A DNA stretch of 64,000 nucleotides from Sthenelais limicola (GCA_942159475.1 OW804098.1:113277916-113341915); one strand, 5' to 3'. Shown: positions 21,900-32,429, numbered from the stretch's first letter. The notes: generated by a model not told the origin, from the sequence alone. Translations and numbers: made by a program.

Positions 21900-22649
21900 T
21901 GTAATATTCACACCATGAATATTAACTATATGTGTCAGTATAATTACCACTGTATGTATCAATGTATCAGTTACCCAATTACCCTATATTGATTAGTCAT
22001 TAATTGACTATATTCCTAATTACCTTAAGACACATATCATCATAATGTATGCTTTATTTATCAATACCCTAGCTGACATGGGGGTAAGAGTATTACATGT
22101 ATGGGTTAACCACAGGAATGGGTAGAGGAAACAGGATTCTCTAAGAGTAAATAGCATATGAAACATTAAGTAAACCACACAAATCTATAATAACTAGCTC
22201 CCTAGCCTAACCTAGGGGGGCCTTGCCAGGGCTAGCCCACACTAGCCCACACTAGCTCACACTAGCCCAGGCTAGTAGTTCAGGTATATATACCCAGTTT
22301 GTTCCCTCCATGAGTAGGCAGTTGGGCACAAGCAGTCAGTTAGTGAGTTGGACACTGGGAGTCAGTGAGTAAGGTAAACCAGCCTCTCACTCCTCCTTCT
22401 CACTACTCCAACATTACTCCATGGATCTGTTACTCTGACTAGTGTACCTTTGGACTTCTATTTACCAATAAACCAGCTTCATACCAAATGGACTTATCTT
22501 CATTCAACGGAGTCTCACTGGCTATATAATACATTGTATTTTAGTCAGTGATGAACGCGCGGAGTAATATATAATAATAATATATTATAATAAGTGGAGG
22601 ACAAAATCCTATCCACTTTCTTTATGTTCTTGAACCCTGGTTCTTAACA
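21900..22649 (+). repeat. 5' LTR
   Basis: 750 bp, tgtaatattcac to cttaaca. TATA-like gtatatataccc near 22284 and a polyadenylation signal caataaacc near 22466 give the U3-R-U5 order. Short repeats of ctagcccacac lie at 22232-22270. Confidence 0.95.
22284..22292 (+). promoter_or_regulatory. Probable LTR TATA box
   Basis: gtatatata in the middle of the LTR, followed 180 bp later by AATAAA. The same lies in the 3' LTR. Confidence 0.5.
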
Positions 22650-22653
22650 TAAA

Positions 22654-22672
22654 TGGTGACCCCGACGTGATT
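22654..22672 (+). promoter_or_regulatory. tRNA-Trp primer binding site
   Basis: TGGTGACCCCGACGTGATT begins four bases after the LTR. It is complementary to the 3' 19 nt of animal tRNA-Trp including CCA, the same primer as used by avian retroviruses. Confidence 0.92.
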
Positions 22673-22675
22673 ATC

Positions 22676-23000
22676 CTGCCTGGATGAGATGACCTTGCTG
22701 TGCTGACCTTGACCTTGCCATGCCGATCCGGATAACCTTACTGTGCCAATCTGTGCTGACCTTGCCGTGCCGATCCAGATGACCTTGCCGTGCCGATCCA
22801 GATGACCTTGCCTTGCCAATCCATGATGACCTTGCCATGCCGATCCGTGATGACCTTGCCGTGCCGATCCGTGATGACCGTGACCTTGCCATGCTGACCT
22901 TGGCCTTGCCGATCCATGATGACCTTGCCTAGCCATGATGACCTTGACATTGCCGTGCTAATCCACAGTGACCTTGCCTTCCTTGATGACCTTGGAGGTT
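22676..23000 (+). repeat. Short tandem repeat in the retrotransposon leader
   Basis: About a dozen degenerate units of roughly 18 to 24 bp containing gatgaccttgccgtgccgat, between the PBS and the first coding sequence. Minus-strand frames over it are repeat artefacts. Confidence 0.85.
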
Positions 23001-23395
23001 GTCCTGCCGCAACAAAGCCATACAGGTGTGACATCGCCATAGCAGGACCGCTACCACCTGACTCCAAAAATGACCTGCGTAGCTGTGGCAGCATGCATCA
23101 CCTGGTGAGTTCACTTGATTCAGTAGCGGTGTGAAATAGTGCATTATTTTAAATATCAAAACTCCAAACTCAATTTAGTCCTAAACATGCAACAAGGGCA
23201 ACCAAACCGATACTTAATCCAGGGTTACAAAATAATTCAGTTTAACTGATAAAGAAAGGAAAGAAGGTAGATTTCATGGCCCAGACTGAAAACATATTTG
23301 TAACTATGTCCGATATTGAAGAAATCACTGAAGAAGTTGTAAAACCCACTGATCCCACTAAAATAGACGAAACAACAGACTAACAGCAAATCTAA

Positions 23396-24470
23396 AGGTA
23401 AAATCCCATTTGGAGCCAGTTCAGAGAAATTTCAATTATCAAAAGCACCCCCCAGCTACACAACTAGCCATCCCCCCTCCAGCCTATTCACCCATCCCTC
23501 CGACATTTTTGGTCTCAAAGACAATTATAACCTCGATATGGAAAGCGGAATGCAGCAAACTATCAATATATTTGCGAAAGAAGGTGAGGGTGCCCCAACC
23601 CGAGCCGAGCAGCTTTTAACTGAAGAAGATAAACACATGGTGAAATTCATGTCAGTTGTCACCGGCTCCCAGTCAGCGGAGCGACATGGCAAAGAGGTTA
23701 GTCGTTGTGGAGTATTAGGAGGAGCCGCACAGCTTAGGGTGCGACTCGACTTAGAAGGTATCCAAGTAGAGGCACTTGTCGATACCGGTAGTACTCTTAC
23801 ACTTGTAACCAGCAAATTATATTCCCGCTTACCCCTTATAGCCCTGCTTGATGCAGCCCCAGGGCTGCGAGGCATTACTGGCCATGGCCCACCCATCCGT
23901 GGTGCCTGTGTATTAAAAATAGGTGGGCTTCCTACCCAAGTCCTTGTTTGCAAAGAAATGGGTGACATTGATTTACTTATAGGAATGAATCTGTGCAAAG
24001 ATACATGCATTTTAGACTTTGTACAAGGGGAGATGAAGTTGGGTCACAAAACGTACCCAATCCGACAGTCTCCTGGTCTAGATGTTGCCCCGGTCATGGC
24101 AACTTCAATAGTTCCGCAGACAGACTGCGCAGTTATTACTGAAATATTATTTAAATATTATAGAGATATTTTCTGTGACAAGAAAACGCTTGTCAACAGT
24201 GCTCTAGCACTGCCACCTGCAGTGATCAAAACTGGAGATAATGTACCGATATGCCAAAACTTGTACCGGATGCCATTGTCGAAAAGACAAAAGGTTCAGG
24301 AATGTGTACAAGACATGCTCAACGAAGGAATAATCCAACCAAGTTATTCCCCTTGGGTGTCCCGGATAACACTGGTCCCCAAGAAAGATGGGTCAACGAG
24401 GTTCTGTGTCGACTATCGCCGTTTAAACGCGATCACCACCAAAGACGCGTTTCCACAGCCCCATAATTAG
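23396..24470 (+). CDS. Retrotransposon gag-pol fragment: aspartic protease and reverse transcriptase N-terminus
   Basis: Open from about 23396; the first ATG is at 23538 but the frame is likely entered from an upstream gag, of which only scraps remain (23278-23390, with stops). Counting from 23538, residues 81-90 are the retropepsin active site VDTGSTLTLV. Residues about 243-300 are the start of a Ty3/gypsy reverse transcriptase (GIIQPSYSPWVS, LVPKKDGSTRFCVDYRRLN). A stop after about residue 310 cuts the domain before its catalytic core. It would have processed the polyprotein and copied the element RNA. A retrovirus-like element of this clade is the only reasonable reading. Confidence 0.9.
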
Positions 24471-25085
24471 GATGTCTTTGACCAGCTACAAGGAGCTACA
24501 ACATTTAGTCCAACAGACTTAATATAAAGTGTGGCTACTGGCATGATGAAGGATCCATCCCCCCAAAAAAGGGCCTTCACCTGCCACCTTGGCTTATTCA
24601 ATTTTGTCAGTCTCCCATTTGGCTTGGCTAATGCCTCGACATTTTCCAGAGGGGAATGACAAAGGTCATATCAGGCCTCATTGAGTGCTGTCGTTTAGTT
24701 TTTTTGTTTTTTTTTAGTTTATTATGATATTGTAATATTTAGCCGAAAAGAAGCAGAACATGCACAGCACCTGGCTCAGGTGCTTGACAGGTTACATAAG
24801 GCAGGCCTCCAACAGAAGCCAAGCAAGTGTGACTTTATTAAGAAGCAGTTAGAGCTTCTGGGTTTAACCGTTAGTGGAAAAAGATTTTGACCACAAGAAG
24901 CATAAGTAGAAGTTATAAAGAACCTTGATCTGCCCCCAGACGAATTGGTGGTCAGAGGTTTCCTTGGGATGGTAGACTATTATCGCCAGTGCATGCTGGG
25001 ATTCGCGACCCTGGTCATGCCATTGACAGAAGTTTTCATGCCCAAAACAAAGGTTTCATTGGCGTCCCGAATAACAAAAAGCATT
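24471..25085 (+). pseudogene. Decayed reverse transcriptase core and thumb
   Basis: Continues the preceding domain with several in-frame stops and at least one frameshift. Recognisable blocks include FNFVSLPFGLANAS, then VIFSRKEAEHAQHL, and QKPSKCDF. The catalytic YxDD position reads YYDI, so the enzyme would be inactive. It ends with a block like the start of the connection/RNase H region (GMVDYYRQ). Confidence 0.85.
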
Positions 25086-25089
25086 TAAT

Positions 25090-25443
25090 CAATAAAAATA
25101 GGCTACAGGCAATCCAACTTGCCCAGGAGCTATTACAGGATTACTGACAATCCACTCGAGCTGCGTATCAAGCAAAGGAACCGGCGAGTGCCAAAAACCT
25201 CCCAGAAAGTACCTTTGTATCGGTGCGTGTGCTCAATCCCAAGAAAGGCCAACCCAAGTGGCAACCAGGTTTTCAGATACTCTCTAACCCTGAGGGTGGA
25301 CTCTGTGTAGAAGAGTTAGAAATTGGACGCGTGGTCCGAGTAAACAAGAGGAATGCCAGAGCCATTCCAGAAGCAAAATTGTACGATGAGGTAGATCGAC
25401 CCACTACCTGCCAGACAATCAAGAGAAAAGAAGCTTCCCCCTA
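25090..25443 (+). pseudogene. Integrase C-terminal remnant joined after a large deletion
   Basis: In the frame starting at 25097 (AGG), the sequence resembles the C-terminal part of gypsy integrases (LAQELLQDYW-like block with the Trp codon changed to TGA, then KWQPGFQILSNPEGG). No RNase H, HHCC or DDE core lies between it and the reverse transcriptase, so over 1 kb is missing at about 25085. The frame ends at a TAG at 25442. Confidence 0.65.
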
Positions 25444-25463
25444 GCGAAGCGCCCCCACTACCG

Positions 25464-26162
25464 GTGGAACTAAACCGTTACATGCTAACGTATATAGCAC
25501 CAGCTGCTGCGATAAATGACAAGGTGGACCCACTACCTGGACGAGAAAGCCTTCCCCCTAGCGAAGCACACCAAGGACGAGAATTGCGAGAAAGCCTTCC
25601 CCCTAGCGAAGCACACCAAGGACGAGAATTGAGAGAAAGTCTTCCCCCTAGCGAAGCACACCATGAGACAGAATATATAGCACCAGCTGCTATGGTAAAT
25701 GGCAAGGTAAACCCACTACCTGGCCGAGAATTGCGAGAAAGCCTTCCCCCTAGCGAAGCACACCATGAGACAGAATATATAGCACCAGCTGCTATGGTAA
25801 ATGGCAAGGTAAACCCATTACCTGGCCGAGAATTGCGAGAAAGCCTTCCCCCTAGCGAAGCACACCATGAGACAGAATATATAGCACCAGCTGCTATGGT
25901 AAATGGCAAGGTAAACCCACTACCTGGCCGAGAATTGCGAGAAAGCCTTCCCCCTAGCGAAGCACACCATGAGACAGAATATATAGCACCAGCTGCTATG
26001 GTAAATGGCAAGGTAAACCCACTACCTGGCCGAGAATTGCGAGAAAGCCTTCCCCCTAGCGAAGCACACCATGAGACAGAATATATAGCACCAGCTGCTA
26101 TGGTAAATGGCAAGGTAAACCCATTACCTGGCCGAGAATTTACGAGAAAGACTTCCCCTTAG
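25464..26162 (+). CDS. Retrotransposon third region with 34-residue tandem repeats
   Basis: A 232-residue frame of unknown function. Two 45-bp units (ESLPPSEAHQGRELR) are followed by five 102-bp units starting at 25665, 25767, 25869, 25971 and 26073. Each codes for 34 residues with YIAPAAMVNGKVNPLPGREL and ESLPPSEAHH. Copies are nearly identical in DNA, so the expansion is recent. The frame follows the integrase remnant within 21 bp and may be its extension or a separate env-like or accessory product. Because 102 and 45 are multiples of three, the minus strand is also open, which proves nothing. No known domain recognised. Confidence 0.55.
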   Translation: MELNRYMLTYIAPAAAINDKVDPLPGRESLPPSEAHQGRELRESLPPSEAHQGRELRESLPPSEAHHETEYIAPAAMVNGKVNPLPGRELRESLPPSEAHHETEYIAPAAMVNGKVNPLPGRELRESLPPSEAHHETEYIAPAAMVNGKVNPLPGRELRESLPPSEAHHETEYIAPAAMVNGKVNPLPGRELRESLPPSEAHHETEYIAPAAMVNGKVNPLPGREFTRKTSP

Positions 26163-26257
26163 CGAAGCGCATGAAACAACCGAGTTTATAGCCCCAGTTG
26201 CTATGATAGCAAACAAGGTAGACACACTGCCTGAAAATTCATCTCCGTTCCCAAAAC

Positions 26258-26482
26258 ATGACCCAGCCCACACCTAAAATTGTTAATCTATCAGCTTTGG
26301 AACATAAAGCAGGGATTCAGAAACTAGTTTTCCCCACCTTTGATTCAATCGAAATTTCCCCTAAAAGTAAGATAAGGTCCTGGATTATCATATCGGTGGT
26401 TGCAATTGTTGGTTTTGGAATTCTAGTATATTATGTAAAATATCTAAGGGCTAAATATATACGGCAATTGCCTCAGCCTTAA
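26258..26482 (+). CDS. Small membrane-anchor frame in the retrotransposon (possible env C-terminus)
   Basis: 74 residues. A single hydrophobic segment at about residues 42-60 (SWIIISVVAIVGFGILVYYV) is followed by a short basic tail (KYLRAKYIRQ). That layout fits the transmembrane anchor and cytoplasmic tail of an envelope-like protein, and the position after pol fits too. No fusion peptide, surface part or cleavage site is seen. It may be only the 3' end of a once longer third gene. Confidence 0.45.
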   Translation: MTQPTPKIVNLSALEHKAGIQKLVFPTFDSIEISPKSKIRSWIIISVVAIVGFGILVYYVKYLRAKYIRQLPQP

Positions 26483-26738
26483 GAACACTATGATGCACAC
26501 ACAATGCTACTGTTCGGGTGGACATGCCTGAGCCTGCTCCACAGTAAAACTATTAATGGTCATTCACCAAGAAATCCACAGATTATGAATATATCAACAT
26601 ATAGCAAATATATATAACCAAGCTTCTGTACCTTTATTGCTTATTTCATTGAATGTGTTTGTCCAGAGAGTTCTCCAGCAACAATGCCCGTGCTGAACAA
26701 CGATGTTCCCATCAACCGCTCTTAGAACTATGTTACAA

Positions 26739-26852
26739 ATGGGAAAAATAATGGGTTTCCTATTTGGATTTTCCTTTCACTTCTTCTTGTGTGCAGAAAC
26801 TGAGAAGAAATATGAACAATCGAGCAAGTTGAGGACCCAAAAACTCAAATGA
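26739..26852 (+). CDS. Tiny frame with a signal-peptide-like start
   Basis: 38 codons: MGKIMGFLFGFSFHFFLCAE, then a charged tail and stop. The N-terminus looks like a signal peptide with a possible cut after the Cys-Ala. It lies in the 3' non-coding part of the retrotransposon, downstream of the membrane-anchor frame. It could be the stump of a spliced or deleted env-like gene, or chance. Confidence 0.25.
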   Translation: MGKIMGFLFGFSFHFFLCAETEKKYEQSSKLRTQKLK

Positions 26853-27188
26853 ACGTTACATCTACTCAGAAAACCCACGAGAAGGATGTTTAGCAACAAA
26901 GACAACCGCATTTATCATCTAGCTAATAACATACACTTGTCACACTTATACCAAAATGTACTCCAGTTTTATGTGTAACCTTTGTCAAGTGACATATACA
27001 AGGATATAGTTCATCTATATGTGTTAAGATATGTGTTATGAGCAACTCGGCCTAGATTTTCCCCTTTTCTAAGCAGAGCTGAGTACACTATGAGACATAT
27101 ATGGTACTATCACTCTTAGAAAGAAAAACTCTATCAGAAATGTTAGTAAGATTTTTAAAAATATTCAGATATTGTAAAAATCTCGAAA
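26853..27188 (+). other. 3' non-coding part of the retrotransposon
   Basis: AT-rich with no frame or repeat recognised. Confidence 0.6.
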
Positions 27189-27200
27189 GTGTGGGAGGAA
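27189..27200 (+). promoter_or_regulatory. Polypurine tract
   Basis: gtgtgggaggaa directly abuts the 3' LTR, the place from which plus-strand DNA is primed. It is short and has one T. Confidence 0.7.
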
Positions 27201-27950
27201 TGTAATATTCACACCATGAATATTAACTATATGTGTCAGTATAATTACCACTGTATGTATCAATGTATCAGTTACCCAATTACCCTATATTGATTAGTCA
27301 TTAATTGACTATATTCCTAATTACCTTAAGACACATATCATCATAATGTATGCTTTATTTATCAATACCCTAGCTGACATGGGGGAAAGAGTATTACATG
27401 TATGGGTTAACCACAAGAATTGGTAGAGGAAACAGGATTCTCTAAGAGTAAATAGCATATGAAACATTAAGTAAACCACACAAATCTATAATAACTAGCT
27501 CCCTAGCCTAACCTAGGGGGGCCTTGCCAGGGCTAGCCCACACTAGCCCACACTAGCTCACACTAGCCCAGGCTAGTAGTTCAGGTATATATACCCAGTT
27601 TGTTCCCTCCATGAGTAGGCAGTTGGGCACAAGCAGTCAGTTAGTGAGTTGGACACTGGGAGTCAGTGAGTAAGGTAAACCAGCCTCTCACTCCTCCTTC
27701 TCACTACTCCAACATTACTCCATGGATCTGTTACTCTGACTAGTGTACCCTTGGACTTCTATTTACCAATAAACCAGCTTCATAGCAAATGGACTTATCT
27801 TCATTCAACGGAGTCTCACTGGCTATATAATACATTGTATTTTAGTCAGTGATGAACGCGCGGAGTAATATATAATAATAATATATTATAATAAGTGGAG
27901 GACAAAATCCTATCCACTTTCTTTATGTTCTTGAACCCTGGTTCTTAACA
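27201..27950 (+). repeat. 3' LTR
   Basis: 750 bp. Differences from the 5' LTR seen by eye: gtaagag/gaaagag, caggaatggg/caagaattgg (two), acctttgg/acccttgg, taccaaat/tagcaaat. CCCAG follows. Confidence 0.95.
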
Positions 27951-28095
27951 CCCAGAGTAGTATACTACCATCTATTGTTGTATGATGTTTTACCAGGCTG
28001 TTTAGTACAGCTCCTATAGCTGGTCTTCCACTAACTCCTGTGGTAGTATACTACCATTGATTGCCATGTGTTGTCTTACCAGGCTGTTTAGTTCA
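27951..28095 (+). repeat. 86-bp tandem array, block 3 (right of the LTR element)
   Basis: Resumes with cccagagtagtatactacc, proving the retrotransposon landed inside a unit. About 1.7 units remain. Confidence 0.9.
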
Positions 28096-28218
28096 GCAAA
28101 TATAAACACTACACTGGGTTACACTGTCATGTTGACAAGAAACCTTCCAGGAACAAACAGGCTGTTGTGTCAGTCAGCGAATGTGAAGAAGCCCTAGAGA
28201 ACCCTGGATCGGTGTATA

Positions 28219-28447
28219 TTAAAGTCAAATTTTCGGAAAATGTACAATTGACAGCTCTACAAATTTAGGAAATTTTGCTAAATTAGGCTGAAAAATGATG
28301 AATACCGGGTATATCTGAGTATATCTGGTGTCGCATTGATTTATAGTATCAGTTCTGTTATGTTAAACTGCATTTTGAAGCTCATTTCTGCCTTAAATGT
28401 GGGTTATTTGGGAGAATTGGTGAAGGTGAATTGTACATTTTCTACAA
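28219..28447 (+). mobile_element. Family A MITE, ends decayed
   Basis: The interior is well kept (gctctacaaatttagg, aataccgggtatatctgag); the right end is lost after gtacattttct. Confidence 0.75.
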
Positions 28448-29228
28448 GCCTCCACGTACCTTCAACTTCTCCTGTACCTATTCCCTCACCTACCCACAGC
28501 CACATAAAACTAGATATATTGTCAGAAAGGATTTATATTTATCTTTTCTTTTATCTCCTGTCATTGAGGTTCTGTTTTATAGTTAGGGCCCTCAGGGAAT
28601 AATAGTGACAAGGGCTTGGTAGTAACCATGACAATGAAAGGGGAGGTGGTGTGGTTAGTGGGGGGGGATTTTCCCTAAGTAACATTCATCATTTGGGTGT
28701 GTCACAGAGAAATTATTCTCAGATTTGAGTAAGAGATCAAGCGAATTCCAACGATGCTAACCTCTAGACAACCTACTATGATCATCTGTGTGCCTTTATG
28801 TTTGCTAAAAAAAGTTAGCAAAATTTCTGAAAAATTCTCCCAAACTGAGGAAGGGGCGAGAAGAGAAGAGAGAGGCATTTTCTCTTAGATCCCTGTGCCA
28901 CAGCAACGGAGAAATATTAATAAAATACCCCCAGAATGACTTTAGAAACACAGGAATATATCTAAATTCCCTCAGAGCAAGTAATATTGGACAGACTGTA
29001 GGTGTCAACGCCACCCAGTGTGATATATCACAGAACTAGTGCTTGTATCCAGATCCCAGCCTGGGGCTGAGGCAGCTAAACATACAGAGGAGCGGATATC
29101 TGCATTCCTTCTGTTCTATTTCACCTTGCAAATGTCTTCATACGTGTTTTAATAGGCGAATTTAGCAATCGTTGCTTTTCGGATCGTGGCTCAAATACTA
29201 AAAGACCAAGGCTTTCTTCACTATACCG
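28448..29228. other. Unassigned intronic DNA
   Basis: No gene or recognised repeat. One minus-strand frame of 69 codons is not supported by any motif. Confidence 0.4.
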
Positions 29229-29950
29229 AGTGCTGAACCCCCCCCCCCTCCCCAGTCACTCCCAACCCACGCCCACACCACACCCCATATGGAATGCCCT
29301 TAATCGGTTATCTCTAGAGACAGTTAAGGCAGTATCTGGACAATTAGGATACCAGATTTCTCCCATTCCTGGTAAGTGCTTGCCAATGCTAAGAGCTGGT
29401 CCCTTCCCATCAACCCCCCACAACCCTGGACCCCCCCCCCCCCACACACACACACTGCCTTACCACTAGAGATAAGGCAGTGTATCTAGAACACAGGTAT
29501 ACCAGATCTGCCCTATTTCTAGTACACTATTCCCTATGTGAAGTGCAATTTTTATCTATAGATTCTAGAGAAGGCTTTCCCAGATCCGCCCTTCCCCCCC
29601 CCCCCCCCACACACACACACTCTCCCCCCCCCCCAACCCCCCGCCCCAGTTGCCCACTCTTCCCCACCCTATAAAGAACGTCCTTAATCTGCTAGCACTA
29701 TAGAGATTAGGCAATATATAGAATACCAGATAACCAGATTAGGCAATAATACTGATTATATAGAATACCAGATAGCCAGATTAGTGCCATTTCCCCTACT
29801 TTCTTGCCTATGCCCTGTGCTCATCCCTTCCCCCTGCCCCCCCCCCCCCCCAACCCCCCACCCCACACACCCTACCCTATATGGTATGCCCTTAATCTGC
29901 TATGACTAGAGATAAGCCAGTATCTAGACTACTAGGCTACCAAGACACCC
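29229..29950. repeat. Four degenerate 165-215-bp tandem units with poly-C/AC cores
   Basis: A block gcccttaatc-tgct-at-ctagagata-ggcagtatct recurs at about 29292, 29452, 29672 and 29888. Each is followed by a run of C with or without (AC)n. Confidence 0.7.
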
Positions 29951-30081
29951 CAGGCTCTGCCTGAGTCTCCGAGCCGACAATACGCTGCTGAGATGTACTG
30001 AGATATGCATCGGCACGGGGTGGTGTCCAGGGGGAGGGGCAAGCGGCTGAGGAAATGTTCAATCACCATCTTTACACATTA

Positions 30082-30316
30082 GGGTCAGATTTTCAGAAAA
30101 TGTACAATTGGCAGCTCCACACAATTAGTAAATTCTGCTAAATAAGACTGCAATTTGACCAATACTAGGTAAATTCATGTATATTCAGCATTGCATTGAT
30201 TCTAGCAATCTGTTTGGTTAGGTTGGACTGTATTTTGAACTTTATTTTCGTCTGAAATTTTGGGTATATGAGAGGATTGGTGAAGACGAATTGTACATTT
30301 TCTGAAAATCTGACCC
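30082..30316 (+). mobile_element. Family A MITE, full length
   Basis: 235 bp, GGGTCAGATTTTCAGAAAAT to ctgaccc. The ATTA duplication fixes the first element base as G. Confidence 0.92.
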
Positions 30317-30650
30317 ATTAAAGGCAAACGCTACTATACACTACCACGCCACCCCTAGCCATTCTATGAACTACCCCTTTAGTATAGGAGTCTATGGGGA
30401 GACATTTTTTTCACGTCTTAGGGCATAAAACCAAGAATGTCCATGCCAAATGTCCCTAGATCTTCTACACCTGTAGTAGAGGTTATATTCTACACATATA
30501 AAGAAAAAACAGTTATTAAATCATTTTTCTGTGACCCATCATAATTGTACATCTCCGGACACTCTGACCCTATACTATAGCTGGTGAAGGGGTGAGGAAG
30601 GAGGACGCAGGGGGGGGGGGGGCACTGGAGGAGGAGAGACTGGTGTATGT
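30317..30650. other. Unassigned DNA with a solitary family A tip
   Basis: 30538-30570 reads ataattgtacatctccgg...tctgaccc, one family A end without its partner. A G run lies at 30611-30622. Confidence 0.5.
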
Positions 30651-30884
30651 GGGTCATATTTTCAGAAAATGTACAATTCACCTCCACCAATCCTCTCAGA
30701 TAAGCCACATTTAAGACAAAAATGAGCTTCAAAATGCAGTTTAACATAACAGAACTGATACTTTAAATCAACGCGACACCAAATATACTCACATATACCC
30801 GGTATTCATCATTTCTCAGCCTAATTTAGCCAAATTTCCTAAATGTGTAGAGCTGCCAATTGTACATTTTCTGAAATCTGACCC
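30651..30884 (-). mobile_element. Family A MITE, full length
   Basis: 234 bp, flanked by ATGT on both sides. Confidence 0.92.
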
Positions 30885-30958
30885 ATGTATATGAGCTTAT
30901 CATGCTGGCCCACACCACACAGCTCTACAAGTGCACTTGATGTACACATGTAATACAT

Positions 30959-31102
30959 AGATGGAACCTAGCAAGGGGGAAGTCTGTACACTTGTTATTG
31001 ACCTAGGGAGCGCGTGAAGATAGAGGCCGTTAGCCCGAGATCTTCTGCGCTCCTGAGGTCACTAACAAGTGTACAGACTTCACCCGAGCTTTGTTCCATA
31101 TT
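30959..31102. repeat. Long hairpin HP4 (second copy of HP3)
   Basis: Same arms as 20195-20337 with few changes. Confidence 0.85.
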
Positions 31103-31286
31103 TATTACACCCCATTAATAAATAAAAAATATAATTAATTAAAAATAAAAGAAGTAATTTAAGTTTTTGGTGGACCTACTTGTTGTATGCGCCAAGGGTG
31201 ACATAACTCACATGTTATGCACCACTTTGACCAAGTGTGACATACAATGCTGAAGGTATAGGAAGCAGCATCACAGGGGTGTAATA
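31103..31286. mobile_element. Foldback element next to HP4
   Basis: Second copy of 20338-20526, ends ttattacacccc and ggggtgtaata. Confidence 0.6.
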
Positions 31287-31396
31287 CTGAGCCAGGAGCT
31301 GGAGTTGGGTGTGATGGAACTCTTGCTCGTATTCCACACTTAATGATATGAGAACGTCATAGTGTCGAATAGTCCATTTGAAAAGCTAGAATAAAT

Positions 31397-31783
31397 GTGA
31401 TGTGTCAGCAAAAAATAAGTCAAAGATAAGTTGAACATGATTTTTGAGATTCCATCAGATCATGTATTTCTATATCTCATGGTTGATATGTCATAAACTT
31501 GAAGGAAAAGTTTGCAAGATTTATCTGAAATGTAAATGTAAGTTTGCAATATTTCTGGGTGGCAGATTACTAGTAATGTAGCTAAATATACTCCATAGGA
31601 TGGCTTGAGAAATGCAAGGATATATTTAATACACCGTCTTGAAGTTTGATACATGCATTTATACTACAAAAACCGTTAAGCATCTTAAAGATAAAAGTAT
31701 TCCCACAAATAAATCCAGTAAATAAAACACATTAAAAAATAATAATTTTGCGACTTGTGACTCATTTTTCTGAAACATATCAC
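31397..31783. mobile_element. Family B MITE, diverged subfamily
   Basis: 387 bp, ends gtgatgtgtcagcaaaaaat and tttctgaaacatatcac. The same subfamily as the broken copy at 4435-5552. Confidence 0.75.
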
Positions 31784-31900
31784 ATTTTGTCAGACTCATT
31801 TTCCTATGACACATCACCCATGGTAGGCCAGTAGCGTAGCCATGTAAGGTGTGACATTTCTTTATACTACTCTGACTATAATACAAGCTCGCTGTTATAT

Positions 31901-32135
31901 GGGTCAGATTTTCAGAAAATGTACAATTCGCCTTCACCAATCCTCTCAAATAACCCAGATTTCAGATGAAAACAAAGCTAAAAATACAGTTCAACCTAAC
32001 CAAACAGATTGCTAGAAACAATGCAATGGCAAATATACTCGAATTTACCTAGCATTGACCAAATTGCAGCCTAATTTTGCAGAACTTCCTAAATGTGTAC
32101 AGCTGCCAATTGTACATTTTCTAAAAATCTTACCC
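31901..32135 (-). mobile_element. Family A MITE, full length
   Basis: 235 bp with ATAT duplication. Confidence 0.92.
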
Positions 32136-32193
32136 ATATCCCTGAGGTGTTACACGAGTCCAAGCCAGCAGCTTGGTTCATGTGGGAAACTAT

Positions 32194-32425
32194 GGGTCAG
32201 ATCTTTAGAAAATGTACAATTTGCCTTCACTAATTCTCTCAAATAGCACATTATTTAAGACAGAAATGAGCTTCAAAATGCAGTTTAAAAACAGATACTA
32301 TAAATCAACGCGACACCAAATGTACTCAGATATACAATACTCATTTTTTAGCCTTTTTTAGCCTTTTTTAGCACCATTTCCTAAACTTGTAGAGCTGCCA
32401 AGTGTAATTTTTTTTCGAAAACGAC
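32194..32425 (-). mobile_element. Family A MITE, right end decayed
   Basis: Clear left end (gggtcagatctttagaaaat); the right end becomes a T run. Confidence 0.75.
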
Positions 32426-32429
32426 TTTT

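Larger units (their letters stand above)
21900..27950 (+). mobile_element. Ty3/gypsy-type LTR retrotransposon, internally deleted, recent
   Basis: 6051 bp. Two 750-bp LTRs (TG...CA) differ at about five positions by eye. CCCAG is duplicated on both sides (21895-21899, 27951-27955). PBS and polypurine tract are in place. The interior has protease and the start of reverse transcriptase, a decayed reverse transcriptase end, only the C-terminal part of integrase, a repeat-rich third region and a membrane-anchor frame. RNase H and the integrase core are missing, so it cannot move on its own. Orientation + (same strand as the host gene), lying in the first long intron seen. The near-identical LTRs show a recent insertion, so the deletion was probably in the copy that was reverse transcribed. 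Confidence 0.95.

Noticed and set aside
22622..23159. Frames on both strands over the retrotransposon leader
   Set aside because: They follow the short tandem repeat and match no gag protein.
25478..26113. 211-codon minus-strand frame opposite the retrotransposon repeat
   Set aside because: Shadow of the 102-bp in-frame repeat on the + strand.
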